Below are positions 48,183-56,171 of a stretch of DNA of 64,000 nt, piece by piece. The notes below the pieces were generated by a model. The model was not told where the DNA came from. It did no database searches and saw only the letters and a program-made list of their open reading frames with translations. The stretch is from positions 1 through 64,000 of the forward strand of contig CBDCVA010000002.1 in NCBI GenBank assembly GCA_965222935.1, in the 5' to 3' direction. Source of the stretch: CBDCVA01 sp965222935 [NCBI: Candidatus Latescibacterota bacterium]. Lineage in GTDB: Bacteria > Latescibacterota > CBDCVA01. The position numbers were made by a program, and so were the translations under genes. Each line of letters opens with the position of its first letter. Position 1 is the first letter of the stretch.

Positions 48183-48668
48183 TCAGGGCTGCTCATCGTA
48201 CCATCCCGAGCCGAAAAGCAACCCGGCGTGTCGGACGACCCACGTATGCTTCAGGGTCTCCTCTTCAGTCTCCGGGTTATAAAAGACGTAATCGACCCAC
48301 TTGCCTTCCTCGGTCGCAGAGGCGAACTCGGCGCCGTAGTCGTGGCCGTTTGCGTCGATCCGTTGGTCCCGGGTCCGTCCCAGGAGTTCCGAACGGGGGT
48401 GAGCGATGATGACGTCGTTCTCGTCGTGGATGAAGACATACCACTCGCCGTCTGCGCTCTCGGGAGAGTTGTAGTAGGCGAGGGTTGCCTCGCGCCCCTC
48501 GGTCTTGTAGCGGCTTACCGCCTGATCCACCAGATACTTCGTATATTCTGCGGGCGCCTTATCGGGATCGGGGATGAGCGGCTCCGTCGAATTACTGCAA
48601 GAGACGGCAACCCATAGCGCCGCTACCGCTACAACGACCGCGTTACCGTACCGCATTCGGTGATACAC
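48183..48668 (-). CDS. Cache-type sensory lipoprotein (complete copy)
   Basis: 161 residues from GTG (48668), preceded by a GGAGGAGG ribosome binding site; ATG at 48656 is an alternative. Signal peptide with lipobox-like VSC (VAALWVAVSCSNS). The rest matches a single Cache domain: AVSRYKTEGREATLAYYNSPESADGEWYVFIHDENDVIIAHPRSELLGR and GKWVDYVFYNPETEEETLKHTWVVRHAGLLFGSGWY. Cache domains bind small extracellular ligands; this one has no kinase or receptor attached. Bases 48312-48668 are duplicated at 51932-52288 with only a few differences, so the neighbouring large gene starts with the same ~117 residues. Confidence 0.85.
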   Translation of the reverse strand: MYHRMRYGNAVVVAVAALWVAVSCSNSTEPLIPDPDKAPAEYTKYLVDQAVSRYKTEGREATLAYYNSPESADGEWYVFIHDENDVIIAHPRSELLGRTRDQRIDANGHDYGAEFASATEEGKWVDYVFYNPETEEETLKHTWVVRHAGLLFGSGWYDEQP

Positions 48669-48734
48669 GAGGAACCCTCCTCCTTCTCGCTTATGGGAAT
48701 GGGTCGAATAGGGCCTGTGATCGGCAATATAGGC
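48312..48734. repeat. 423-bp direct repeat, copy 1
   Basis: Matches 51932-52354 at a constant offset of 3,620 bases with about five mismatches over 423 bp. It covers the upstream region, start and ~117 codons of the Cache lipoprotein. This copy belongs to the intact gene. Confidence 0.95.
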
Positions 48735-48760
48735 GACGGCCGCTCCTCGCAGGGTTTCAT

Positions 48761-51700
48761 TCACCCCCTGGGCCGGACGAACCCCGATTCTTGAACGATC
48801 AGACGATTGTTGTGCTTGGCGATCTCAGGGATCGCGTCCTTGGGATCGACCACGATCTCGTCGCCGACCTGAGCATTGGTGAAGTGCACAACCGCTACGC
48901 GCGGTTTCAGGTCGAGCGGTGCCTCAAGCTTGGACAAGATGATGCTCTGTATCTTTTCACCTTCGCGGATCAACGCCACTTCCACATTCTCAGCGGCGCG
49001 CGCGCCGATGTTGTGCACCCGAATCCGGAGAAGGCTTTCATATTGCCAAGAAGAGAAAACATCGCATGTGCTGTCCAGAGGCGACAGCGCCAAGTCGGGG
49101 CGATCCAGAAGGTCGTCCAGCCGCTCGACTTGCTCCACCTCGATGATGGTCTGGCGCCTCGGCGGCAGCGTCAAAGCGATCGGCGCATGGCGATGAAGGA
49201 CCATGACCTCTTCCTTTTCAACAGCGTCTAGCACACCGTCGTTATTCGCATCCGGGCCAACTCGGACTTTGTACCGCCCATGCTCCAGCCGCCACACCCG
49301 CATCCGGCCTTGAATGGATTTTCCTGCGAAGCTGTAGAACCTCACCTTGAGGGATGTCTCATCGGACGGGCCCACGAGCGCGGCGAAGTCCTTGCCGAGT
49401 CCCTCATAGCTCACTGCAAAGTTATGGGGAAAGATGTTACGGGCTGCGTAGCTCCCGAGATAGCAGTCGAAAACCTCCTTGAAGGGCAGGGGAAACACAC
49501 GATCCGAGTACGGCTCGGCTGCGGTGTACATGTAACCGAAGCGCTGCCACTCGGCGACGGCGGCTTCCAGGCTCTCCTCGAGACGGTCGGTTTTGCCGGT
49601 CGCCACGTAATAGGCATAGGTGGGCAACAGGGCCAACTTGCCTTTCTCGCGGAGATGCTCGAGGAAGGGCGACGCGTTGACGAAATCCGCCGCATAATGT
49701 GACACGATGGCGCTGTCTCCCGCGTCAACGGCCATCATGAACGGCTTCAGGAACCGCGGATCCTTCGTGACCTCGTAGATGCCGAGCCACGCTATGCCCT
49801 GGCTCCGGTACCCTCCGCCACCCACCGCTGTCTTCTCAGCCATGACCACCCTGCCAGTCTTGACATCAATGACCGTGGCGTAATTGCCCGGTTCCTGGTG
49901 CTCGATCCAGCCATCGGCCCACTGGCTGTAGAAGTCAACAGCCGCCGGGTTCCGGTTGTACCAGGCCACTTCATACGCCGGGTGAAGGAGCAAGGCATGG
50001 GTGTGCCCGGCCTCGCCGAGCGGTCCGGGCGCGTACAGATCGTTCGCTTCCATTTTCAGGGCGCGAAAATGGATGTGCCCGCAGCCGGCTTTCACCGTGA
50101 GTTTGCGAATCGAGTCGGCCGCGCGCATGGCCCGTTCATAGTGAACCGGGTCGCCATAATTCCACCAGGCATTCGTGGCGAGCTGATTGATGCCTTCTTC
50201 ATAGGAGTGGTGCGGGCTGTGCTTGAAGATGTTGAGGTAGTCTTCGGACAGGTACCGCTTGATCGCCAGGTCGGCCAGTTTGGCCCCCGCGTCGCGTATC
50301 GCGGCGCCAAGCGGCGCGTCCTCGACAAAAGGATAGGAGGCCCATTGCTGATACATGTCTCCATCGTCGTTCACGCGTTCGCCAATCTCCCCCGACTCGG
50401 GGGCCAGGCGATTCTCAATCCACCACTCCGGGATGCTGCGGGCGCCGAGCCACGCTTCGTGCAGCATGACGGCCCATCGCGGCGCGCCCGGCGTCTCCGG
50501 AAGGGTCGCCTTCCACGGGCGCGAGCGCGTAATCGCCTGGAAGATCCATTCATGGTATTGGCGGACGATATCGTCTTCGGGCGCCAGCACGCGGCACTGT
50601 TCCACTGTCTCGAAGAGGCTTTCCAGTCCCACCCGATAGCGGCGGCCTCTTTTGCCGGTGTCCGCAAGCATGGTTAGCCACTCGCGAATGTCGACTTTAC
50701 CACCACCGCGTTTCTCAACCTCGGCATAAAGTCCCATCCAGGGGCGCGGCTCGCTCATCACATAAAACTGCCCCTTCAGCAGGAGCTTCCGCCAGGCGAT
50801 GGCTTGTGGCAGGGCCTCTTCACGGGGGATGCACTCAAGCGTTACCCGAAGGCCAGCCAGCGTCAGGGAGCGCTCCGCGCCGATGCTCAGCCAGAGTCGG
50901 GCTGGCGACACCAGCGGCGGGCCGTAGATGAGCTCGACTTCGCCGAGATCGGCCGGAAGGAAGACCTGATTGGGGAAGTCCAGAGTGACTTCGTAAGCGC
51001 CCGGTTTGTCCACCACGCAATCAACGCCCATGATCTCGCGACGCGGATCGAGCGGATCCTGTATGCGGAACGTCAGCAACGTCGGCCCGTCCAGCGCTTC
51101 AACCGTCCAGCGAAAGGTCACCGCGTCCAGCCCCTGAGCGGGGTCCTGCAGCGGTGTCAGCAGATGAACAAACTCGCGTCCATCAAAGGAGAGCGTCTGG
51201 GCCTCTCCCGTGCCCAGAGCGAAAAGGCGTCCGCCTTCCCCGAAGCGCTCGGTCACCCAGCGCTGGAATACCTCCGACCCGGAAGCAGGTCCCGTCACGA
51301 CCAGGCCGGTGCCGGAGCCGCTTGGCGCGCCGTGCTCGATGCGCAAGAAGGAGGCGTCACACAGATCCCCGGAGCGTGTGCGCTCCCCCGCATAGAACAG
51401 GTCCACCCGGGACAGGTTGAGCCGCTCCGGAAAGATGCGTCGGAAGGCGCTACCCGGATTCGACACATCACAGATCTTCTTCGCGCCGGGGCCGGGGTAG
51501 AAATCCCCGGCATCCTGATACATCACGCCGCGATAATCACCGCGAAACAGGACCGCGTCGAATCCTTTCGCGTCGGCGAGGGTGATATGAAGCCCGTTGG
51601 CCTCGTTGAACTCGTACTGGGTGCCGGAGTACACCCAGCTCGGGTGTTCCCCCCACCCGTTATTGTAGTTGCGCGTGTCCAGCCGGCCGTCAACCGGGTA

Positions 51701-52288
51701 GTGGATGAATCCTCTGCCGACGCGGCAATCGGACACCGGCACTTTCTCCACGCGCACCGTACGCCCCGGCGCAAGCCGAATCGCGCCCTCGAGATGGCCG
51801 CCGCTCATGTGCTCTTCAATGGAGATCAGTTCGGCCTGTGTGGAATCATGACCCCCGGGCCGCGCCGGGCGAGCGGCGCCTAACATGACTGCACTCCCGA
51901 TAGAAACCAAGGCCGCCATGATAGCTGTCCTGGTCGCAGAGGCGAACTCGGCGCCGTAATCGTGGCCGTTTGCGTCGATCCGCTGGTCCCGGGTCCGTCC
52001 CAGGAGTTCCGAACGGGGGTGAGCGATGATGACGTCGTTCTCGTCGTGGATGGAGACATACCACTCGCCGTCTGCGCTCTCGGGAGAGTTGTAGTAGGCG
52101 AGGGTTGCCTCGCGCCCCTCGGTCTTGTAGCGGCTTACCGCCTGATCCACCAGATACTTCGTATATTCTGCGGGCGCCTTATCGGGATCGGGGATGAGCG
52201 GCTCCGTCGAATTACTGCAAGAGACGGCAACCCATAGCGCCGCTACCGCTACAACGACCGCGTTACCGTACCGCATTCGGTGATACAC
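48761..52288 (-). CDS. Chimeric protein: Cache lipoprotein N-terminus fused to large secreted protein of unknown function
   Basis: 1,175 codons in one frame. Residues 1-117 equal the Cache lipoprotein start; the junction (GAEFASAT to RTAIMAALVSIG) falls at the edge of the 423-bp repeat. What follows, MAALVSIGSAVMLGAARPA, looks like the original signal peptide of an independent protein of about 1,050 residues, whose own start (ATG near 51920) may still be used. That protein has a beta-rich N-terminal half, a helical middle with Trp/His-rich segments (HSPHHSYEEGINQLATNAWWNYG, DFYSQWADGWIEHQEPGN) reminiscent of alpha/alpha-toroid glycan-processing enzymes, and a CARDB-like C-terminal domain (LRIRVHNIGARAAENVEVALI ... 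HNNRLIV). I do not recognise a named family. Confidence 0.75.
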   Translation of the reverse strand: MYHRMRYGNAVVVAVAALWVAVSCSNSTEPLIPDPDKAPAEYTKYLVDQAVSRYKTEGREATLAYYNSPESADGEWYVSIHDENDVIIAHPRSELLGRTRDQRIDANGHDYGAEFASATRTAIMAALVSIGSAVMLGAARPARPGGHDSTQAELISIEEHMSGGHLEGAIRLAPGRTVRVEKVPVSDCRVGRGFIHYPVDGRLDTRNYNNGWGEHPSWVYSGTQYEFNEANGLHITLADAKGFDAVLFRGDYRGVMYQDAGDFYPGPGAKKICDVSNPGSAFRRIFPERLNLSRVDLFYAGERTRSGDLCDASFLRIEHGAPSGSGTGLVVTGPASGSEVFQRWVTERFGEGGRLFALGTGEAQTLSFDGREFVHLLTPLQDPAQGLDAVTFRWTVEALDGPTLLTFRIQDPLDPRREIMGVDCVVDKPGAYEVTLDFPNQVFLPADLGEVELIYGPPLVSPARLWLSIGAERSLTLAGLRVTLECIPREEALPQAIAWRKLLLKGQFYVMSEPRPWMGLYAEVEKRGGGKVDIREWLTMLADTGKRGRRYRVGLESLFETVEQCRVLAPEDDIVRQYHEWIFQAITRSRPWKATLPETPGAPRWAVMLHEAWLGARSIPEWWIENRLAPESGEIGERVNDDGDMYQQWASYPFVEDAPLGAAIRDAGAKLADLAIKRYLSEDYLNIFKHSPHHSYEEGINQLATNAWWNYGDPVHYERAMRAADSIRKLTVKAGCGHIHFRALKMEANDLYAPGPLGEAGHTHALLLHPAYEVAWYNRNPAAVDFYSQWADGWIEHQEPGNYATVIDVKTGRVVMAEKTAVGGGGYRSQGIAWLGIYEVTKDPRFLKPFMMAVDAGDSAIVSHYAADFVNASPFLEHLREKGKLALLPTYAYYVATGKTDRLEESLEAAVAEWQRFGYMYTAAEPYSDRVFPLPFKEVFDCYLGSYAARNIFPHNFAVSYEGLGKDFAALVGPSDETSLKVRFYSFAGKSIQGRMRVWRLEHGRYKVRVGPDANNDGVLDAVEKEEVMVLHRHAPIALTLPPRRQTIIEVEQVERLDDLLDRPDLALSPLDSTCDVFSSWQYESLLRIRVHNIGARAAENVEVALIREGEKIQSIILSKLEAPLDLKPRVAVVHFTNAQVGDEIVVDPKDAIPEIAKHNNRLIVQESGFVRPRG

Positions 52289-52354
52289 GAGGAACCCTCC
52301 TCCTTCTCACTTATGGGAATGGGTCGAATAGGGCCTGTGATCGACAATATAGGC
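51932..52354. repeat. 423-bp direct repeat, copy 2
   Basis: Second copy, carrying the Cache gene leader, ribosome binding site and 5' coding part, but cut before the domain ends and joined to the large gene. Differences from copy 1 are single bases, for example GTAATCG for GTAGTCG and GTGGATGGAG for GTGGATGAAG. Confidence 0.95.
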
Positions 52355-52432
52355 CGGCCGTACCGCATTGTCGAACGAGGCCCGAAACCGCGCCTTCCAT
52401 CGGCGGAACGCAGGTTGGCACGGGGGTCCTGG

Positions 52433-52759
52433 TCAATCCCTCCTCTCGTGCGCCCGCTCTTCGCGGAGGAGGTCGCTGACGATATGCTTGGCGCGGTCGT
52501 GGGAAAGGCAGAAGATCTCGGATGCGTGCCAGACCGCCTTTTCCCAGGAGAGGCCTAGACTGCGGAAGTGGTTGAAGGCGCGGAAGAGAGCCTGGTTTCG
52601 GCCCCTGGCGTCGTCGTAGCGGACGCCCTGGCAGCGGAGGATGTCGGCGACGCGGTGGGCGAGGGCATTCACGTCGGCATCCGGCGGGGCTGCCAAGGGA
52701 GGCGCGCTCGTCGGGACGTTCGCTCTCATCTCGGTCATCCATGCCTTCCCGAGGGCCAC
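52433..52759 (-). CDS. Small protein of unknown function
   Basis: 108 residues from a GTG that directly follows the stop of the upstream gene; an internal ATG (MTEMRANVP) could also start it. Helical content is predicted in the C-terminal 75 residues (DADVNALAHRVADILRCQGVRYDDARGRNQALFRAFNHF, SWEKAVWHASEIFCLSHDRAKHIVSDLLREE). I do not recognise it. It is paired with the small gene at 52760 and divergent from an S24-type repressor, an arrangement seen in phage and plasmid-type control regions. Confidence 0.5.
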   Translation of the reverse strand: MALGKAWMTEMRANVPTSAPPLAAPPDADVNALAHRVADILRCQGVRYDDARGRNQALFRAFNHFRSLGLSWEKAVWHASEIFCLSHDRAKHIVSDLLREERAHERRD

Positions 52760-52966
52760 TCAGTCCTCGGGCTCATCTTCATGGGCCCCGAGGGTGATCA
52801 GGTCGTCCCACCGGCCGCCTGGAAGATCGCAGGTGCCATCGTAATCGTCAAAGTGAACGCATTTACCGTCCACGAGCTCGACGACGCCATCTTCGGCTGC
52901 GAAAGGGCAATCGACGACATGCAGACCTCCGTAGCGGTCACGTTGGTAGCAGGCGATAGGTGCCAT
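52760..52966 (-). CDS. Small acidic protein of unknown function
   Basis: 68 residues from ATG at 52966, preceded by GGAG at proper spacing. Sequence features are three Cys (YQRDRYGGLHVVDCPFA, GKCVHFDDYDGTCDLPGG) and an acidic tail GAHEDEPED. The frame is open to a TTG at 53017 that overlaps the -10 box, so the inner ATG is preferred. Its stop abuts the GTG of the next gene, suggesting coupling. Function unknown. Confidence 0.5.
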   Translation of the reverse strand: MAPIACYQRDRYGGLHVVDCPFAAEDGVVELVDGKCVHFDDYDGTCDLPGGRWDDLITLGAHEDEPED

Positions 52967-53015
52967 GATATGACTCCGGGTGTGAGGATATACATGGATT
53001 CTTTCATGCATAGCC

Positions 53016-53044
53016 AAGATAAGTGCTCATACGTGCCCTGTCAA
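53016..53044 (-). promoter_or_regulatory. Promoter for the two small minus-strand genes
   Basis: On the minus strand TTGACA (53044-53039), 17-bp spacer, TATCTT (53021-53016). Same -10 as the purSL promoter. Confidence 0.65.
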
Positions 53045-53060
53045 GTCGAATGATTCCCCC

Positions 53061-53089
53061 TTGACACATGCTCAAGTGTTCAACACATT
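53061..53089 (+). promoter_or_regulatory. Candidate promoter and operator of the S24 repressor gene
   Basis: TTGACA at 53061-53066 with a weak -10 (CACATT, 53084-53089) 17 bases on. A short palindrome GTGTT-C-AACAC (53076-53086) overlaps this spacer and -10, a plausible operator shared with the divergent promoter 17 bp away. An R4 element lies between it and the coding start. Confidence 0.4.
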
Positions 53090-53133
53090 TGGGCATGCTC
53101 GCCCCTTGCGGCGCACGATGCGGACGGACACCG

Positions 53134-53192
53134 TGGAAACCCCACCCCCAACCCCCTCCCCGCCAGCGGGGAGGGGGCCAAGAGAGTGAACC
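53134..53192 (-). repeat. G-run dispersed element, copy R4
   Basis: Opposite orientation to R1-R3: AAACCCCACCCCC, C-runs, GGGGAGGGGGCC, AAGAGAGTGAACC. It sits in the leader of the S24 repressor gene, directly before its start. Confidence 0.85.
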
Positions 53193-53207
53193 GTGGAGTT
53201 CAGTAGG

Positions 53208-53936
53208 ATGGACGACTTTCGCCATGATGACCCGAGCGCGCCGTTCGTCGCCTACTTCCGGGAGCTTTTGGCTGCGCACGACGTGAGCCAGAACGCCCTG
53301 GCCAGGCGACTGGGCCATTCTCCCTCCTATATCAACGCCATCCTCAAGGGTCGGGCGCGGCCTCCCAAGCCGCCGGTCTGTGCGGAGATCGCGCGCGCGC
53401 TGGACGCTGCGTCCGCCGAGGCAGCGGAGCTCTGTGCGCGCTCGGAAGCCTTCTGGGCGCGGAGGCTCCGGGTATCCACGAGCGCGGCCAATCCGCCGGC
53501 GCGGTCGAGTTCGGGTCAGCCGGAATCGGTGGCGGTCTCTCCCTGGCCGCTTTTGACCAAGGTGCTCGCCGGCGCGCCGCAGGAGTGGCAGGACGTCTTC
53601 CAGCCGGGACATGCGGAGGAGATCCTGCCCGTGCCTTTCGACGACCCCAACGGATTCTGTCTCGAGATTCTGGGCGACTCCATGACGCCCAGGTACCTGC
53701 CCGGCGACATCATCGCCGTCGCTCCCAACCGGCCGGTGCATTCGGGCGACTGCGCCGTGGTGAGGGTGGGCGAGGGCGGTGTGGACGGTGAGCGGACGGT
53801 CAAGCACGTGCGCATCCTCCCCGGCGACCGCGTCGAACTGCGGCCGGAAAACCCGAAGTACCCGACGGTGACCTATCCTCTGCGCGAGGTCCAGATCCTC
53901 GGGAAGGTCGTCGCCCTGATCCGCAAGGAGGGTTGA
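53208..53936 (+). CDS. XRE-type helix-turn-helix repressor with S24 (LexA/CI-like) self-cleavage domain
   Basis: 242 residues from ATG at 53208 (GTG at 53193 possible). Residues 11-75 form a Cro/CI-type HTH (DVSQNALARRLGHSPSYINAILKGRARPP). The C-terminal S24 domain holds a candidate cleavage site Ala121-Gly122 (KVLAGAPQEW), Ser158 in LGDSMTPRYLPGD and Lys199 in ERTVKHVRI, matching the LexA Ser-Lys spacing. It is likely a DNA-damage- or stress-inactivated repressor of itself and the divergent small genes. A 34-base slice of this gene (53645-53678) recurs at 58001-58034. Confidence 0.88.
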   Translation: MDDFRHDDPSAPFVAYFRELLAAHDVSQNALARRLGHSPSYINAILKGRARPPKPPVCAEIARALDAASAEAAELCARSEAFWARRLRVSTSAANPPARSSSGQPESVAVSPWPLLTKVLAGAPQEWQDVFQPGHAEEILPVPFDDPNGFCLEILGDSMTPRYLPGDIIAVAPNRPVHSGDCAVVRVGEGGVDGERTVKHVRILPGDRVELRPENPKYPTVTYPLREVQILGKVVALIRKEG

Positions 53937-54090
53937 GGGACCGACCTTTCCGAGCGCCTGGAGAATATAGCGAGCGCGAGGGCCGCTGTCAGTGTCGGAA
54001 GGGTGACACCAGCGGGGAAACCCCACCCCCTAACCCCCTCCCCGCCAGCAGGGAGGGGGCAAAGAGAGTGAACCGAGGTTGCCCCAGCCG
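53936..54090 (-). repeat. G-run dispersed element, long copy R5
   Basis: Long form in inverse orientation to R3, starting at the S24 gene stop with GACCGACCTTTCCGAGCG, passing through the C-rich part and AAAGAGAGTGAAC and ending in the 17-base word CGAGGTTGCCCCAGCCG (54074-54090). Confidence 0.88.
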
Positions 54091-54097
54091 TCGGGGG

Positions 54098-54970
54098 TTA
54101 CTTCAGAAACCCGTCGGGCGTGCGGTGCACCTCGCGGTCGTACTTGTCAATGAAGACGAGGTTGCCCCAGCCGCTCTGCCGGTCGTCCGAGCCGCACCAG
54201 GCCAACTCGCCCCAGTCGAACTTCCCTTCTTCCGACAGGCGGGCCATCTCCCCGAAGGAGGCCTTCCGGGAATCGTCCTTGTCCACGGCCACCACCATGA
54301 AGCCGATCGTGCGGCCCAGGAAAGGCGGCGCCCAACGGTCGGTGTTGGAGGCAAGGCCCCGTTCGTTCATCGGGATACCCACCTCCATCACGTAGCCGTC
54401 ATCCAGAACCTTGACGCTGTACTCGAGGTCCGGCACCGGATCGATGTTCGCGATGTAATGATAGCCCTCCGCCTTTCCGGCGCCCCACCATAGCGTGCCG
54501 GGCCTGCGCTCCGGCTCGGCGGTGATCCACAAGTGATGGTCGCCGCTCCAGAAAGTACCCGTGTCGTCCTCATCGTGGTCGAGATCGAAGTAGGGCGCGA
54601 GACCGTCCACCCGGAAGCTTTTATGGGTCTCGAGGCCTTCGGTCTGGTGAACGTCATCGTAGACGCGCGCGCCGAAATAGAAGACGTCGTCGGTCCATGC
54701 CGTCACGATGTGGGCGTCCATATCCTCCGCGTTCGAGAACATCCCGTAGTGGAGCGGGCTGTGGTGCTGTTCGATGTTCATGTGCAGGGTGTCCGTCGCG
54801 GGCCACTCACCCAGGTCCGCGTCCACGGTGAGGGGTTCGGTCGCCCTCGCGCAGTAGAGGACGCGCTTGCCGGCTTTATAGCGTTCAAAGCGGCCAGCGG
54901 GCCCCTCGGCCCAGGCCGCGCAGGCAAGCACCAGACCGATGACCGTCGTACCGATCAGGAACGCTCTCAT
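54098..54970 (-). CDS. Secreted CBM9-like protein, paralogue 1
   Basis: 290 residues from ATG at 54970 (GGGAG upstream; the frame opens at 55003). Signal peptide ending near AWAEG. The pattern PLTVDADLGEWPATDTL, VTAWTDDVFYFGARVYDDVHQTEG, APYFDLDHDEDDTGTF and YVMEVGIPMNE is the CBM9/DOMON-like fold. The C-terminus is WCGSDDRQSGWGNLVFIDKYDREVHRTPDGFLK. The coding sequence at 54157-54173 contains the same 17-base word that ends the R-elements. It is a close relative of the next gene, with which it forms a minus-strand pair. Confidence 0.8.
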   Translation of the reverse strand: MRAFLIGTTVIGLVLACAAWAEGPAGRFERYKAGKRVLYCARATEPLTVDADLGEWPATDTLHMNIEQHHSPLHYGMFSNAEDMDAHIVTAWTDDVFYFGARVYDDVHQTEGLETHKSFRVDGLAPYFDLDHDEDDTGTFWSGDHHLWITAEPERRPGTLWWGAGKAEGYHYIANIDPVPDLEYSVKVLDDGYVMEVGIPMNERGLASNTDRWAPPFLGRTIGFMVVAVDKDDSRKASFGEMARLSEEGKFDWGELAWCGSDDRQSGWGNLVFIDKYDREVHRTPDGFLK

Positions 54971-55016
54971 CCCTCTCAGGCTCCCTTCCCTTGTCTCAGG
55001 CACCGGGTCGTGCCGC

Positions 55017-55059
55017 CTACTTCAGATACCCGTTGGGCGTGCGGTGCACCTCGCGGTCG
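55017..55059 (-). pseudogene. C-terminal relic of a third CBM9-like copy
   Basis: Minus-strand translation DREVHRTPNGYLK and stop, the exact C-terminal pattern of both paralogues, directly followed upstream by element R6. Only 13 codons remain. Confidence 0.8.
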
Positions 55060-55170
55060 GGGAAACCCAACCCCCTGACCCCCTCCCCGCAAGCAGGGAG
55101 GGGGCAAAGGCTCACTCCGCCCGGGCGGGGAAGGGGACAAGAGAGCGAACCGAGGTTGCCCTAGCTGTCG
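55060..55170 (-). repeat. G-run dispersed element, copy R6 (variant)
   Basis: Variant copy with an extra segment (GGCTCACTCCGCCCGGGCGGGGAAGG) before the AAGAGAGCGAACCGAGGTTGCC box; it seems to contain two overlapping element ends. Confidence 0.8.
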
Positions 55171-55173
55171 GGG

Positions 55174-56058
55174 CTATTTCAGAAACCAGTCGGGCGTGCG
55201 GTGCACCTCGCGGTCGTACGCGTCGATGAAGACGAGGTTGCCCCAGCCGCTCTGCCGGTCATCCGAGCCACACCAGGCCACTTCGCCCCAGTCGAAGGCG
55301 CCCTCCTCCTCGGACAGGCGCACCATCTCCCGGAACGGCATCTTCCGAGAATCGTCCTTGTCCACCGCCACCACCATGAAGCCGATGGTCCGTCCCAGAA
55401 AAGGCAGCGCCCACCTGTCGGTGTTGGAGGCCAAGCCCCGCTCGTCCATCGGGATACCCACCTCCATCACGTAGCCGTCGCCGGTGACCTTGACGGCGTA
55501 CTCGAAGCCCTCCGCCGGCTCGACGCCTTCTTCGTATCGGTAACCCTCCTCTTTCCCCTCGCGCCACCAAAGCGTGCCGGGGACGCGCTCCGGCTCGGCG
55601 GTGATCCACCAATTCTGGTCGCCGCTGTGGAAGCCTCCCGCATCATTCTCGTCGTGGTCGAGGTCGAAGTACGGCGAGAGGCCATCCACCTGGAAGGCTT
55701 TGTGGGGCTCGTGGCCCTCGGTCTGGTGAACATCGTCGACTACGCGAGCGCCGAAATAGAAGGTCTCGTCGGTCCAGGCCGTCACGACGTGGACGTCCAT
55801 GTCCTCGGCTCCGGAGAGAATGCCGTGGTGGAGCGGACTGCTGTGCATTTCGACGTTGAGGCGCAGGGTGTCCGTCGCGGGCCACTCCCTCAGGTCGCCG
55901 TCCAAGGTGATGGGTGACATCGCCTGAGCGCAGTATACAACGCGCTTGCCGGCTTTATAGAGTTCAAAGCGGCCAGCGGGCTCCTCGGCCCAGACGGCGC
56001 TAACGACCGCGAACCCCGTGATCGCGGTACAGGCCAACATCATCGTCATCTTTCGCAT
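55174..56058 (-). CDS. Secreted CBM9-like protein, paralogue 2
   Basis: 294 residues. Signal peptide MRKMTMMLACTAITGFAVV..WAE. Shares nearly every motif with paralogue 1 (ITLDGDLREWPATDTLRLNVEMHSSPLHHG, SPYFDLDHDENDAGGF, EVGIPMDERGLASNTDRWALPFLGRTIG, DREVHRTPDWFLK). Probably binds glycan or a small ligand at the surface or in the periplasm; no catalytic residues are evident. Together with the 27498 gene and several relics it is an expanded family in this genome. A GGAG-like ribosome binding site is near ATG at 56058. Confidence 0.8.
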   Translation of the reverse strand: MRKMTMMLACTAITGFAVVSAVWAEEPAGRFELYKAGKRVVYCAQAMSPITLDGDLREWPATDTLRLNVEMHSSPLHHGILSGAEDMDVHVVTAWTDETFYFGARVVDDVHQTEGHEPHKAFQVDGLSPYFDLDHDENDAGGFHSGDQNWWITAEPERVPGTLWWREGKEEGYRYEEGVEPAEGFEYAVKVTGDGYVMEVGIPMDERGLASNTDRWALPFLGRTIGFMVVAVDKDDSRKMPFREMVRLSEEEGAFDWGEVAWCGSDDRQSGWGNLVFIDAYDREVHRTPDWFLK

Positions 56059-56114
56059 GTTCCTATCGACTCCTTTCTTCCGTGGTCTCAGACGCAGAGA
56101 CGCACCAGAGAGAC

Positions 56115-56171
56115 GGCCCTCCCCGCGGGCGGAGAAGGGGCAAAGAGAGTGAACCGAGGTTGCCCTAGCCG
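56115..56171 (-). repeat. G-run dispersed element, short copy R7
   Basis: Truncated copy (CCCTCCCCGCGGGCGGAGAAGG, AAAGAGAGTGAACCGAGGTTGCC) that runs into the stop codon of the TPM gene: the stop lies within the CTAGCCG end of the element. Confidence 0.75.

Noticed and set aside
46235-48196. Long open frame (about 650 codons) on the minus strand opposite the spermidine-synthase/TPR gene
   Set aside because: It mirrors a gene with clear domains; high GC makes long antisense frames common (also at 3710-4849 and 25656-26798). Its translation is low-complexity and unlike any family.
48312-52354. Composite transposon bounded by the 423-bp direct repeats
   Set aside because: No transposase, no inverted ends and the repeats are gene sequence; a recombination or duplication origin fits better.
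52433-53936. Prophage
   Set aside because: Only the repressor and two small genes look phage-like; no integrase, structural or lysis gene is near.
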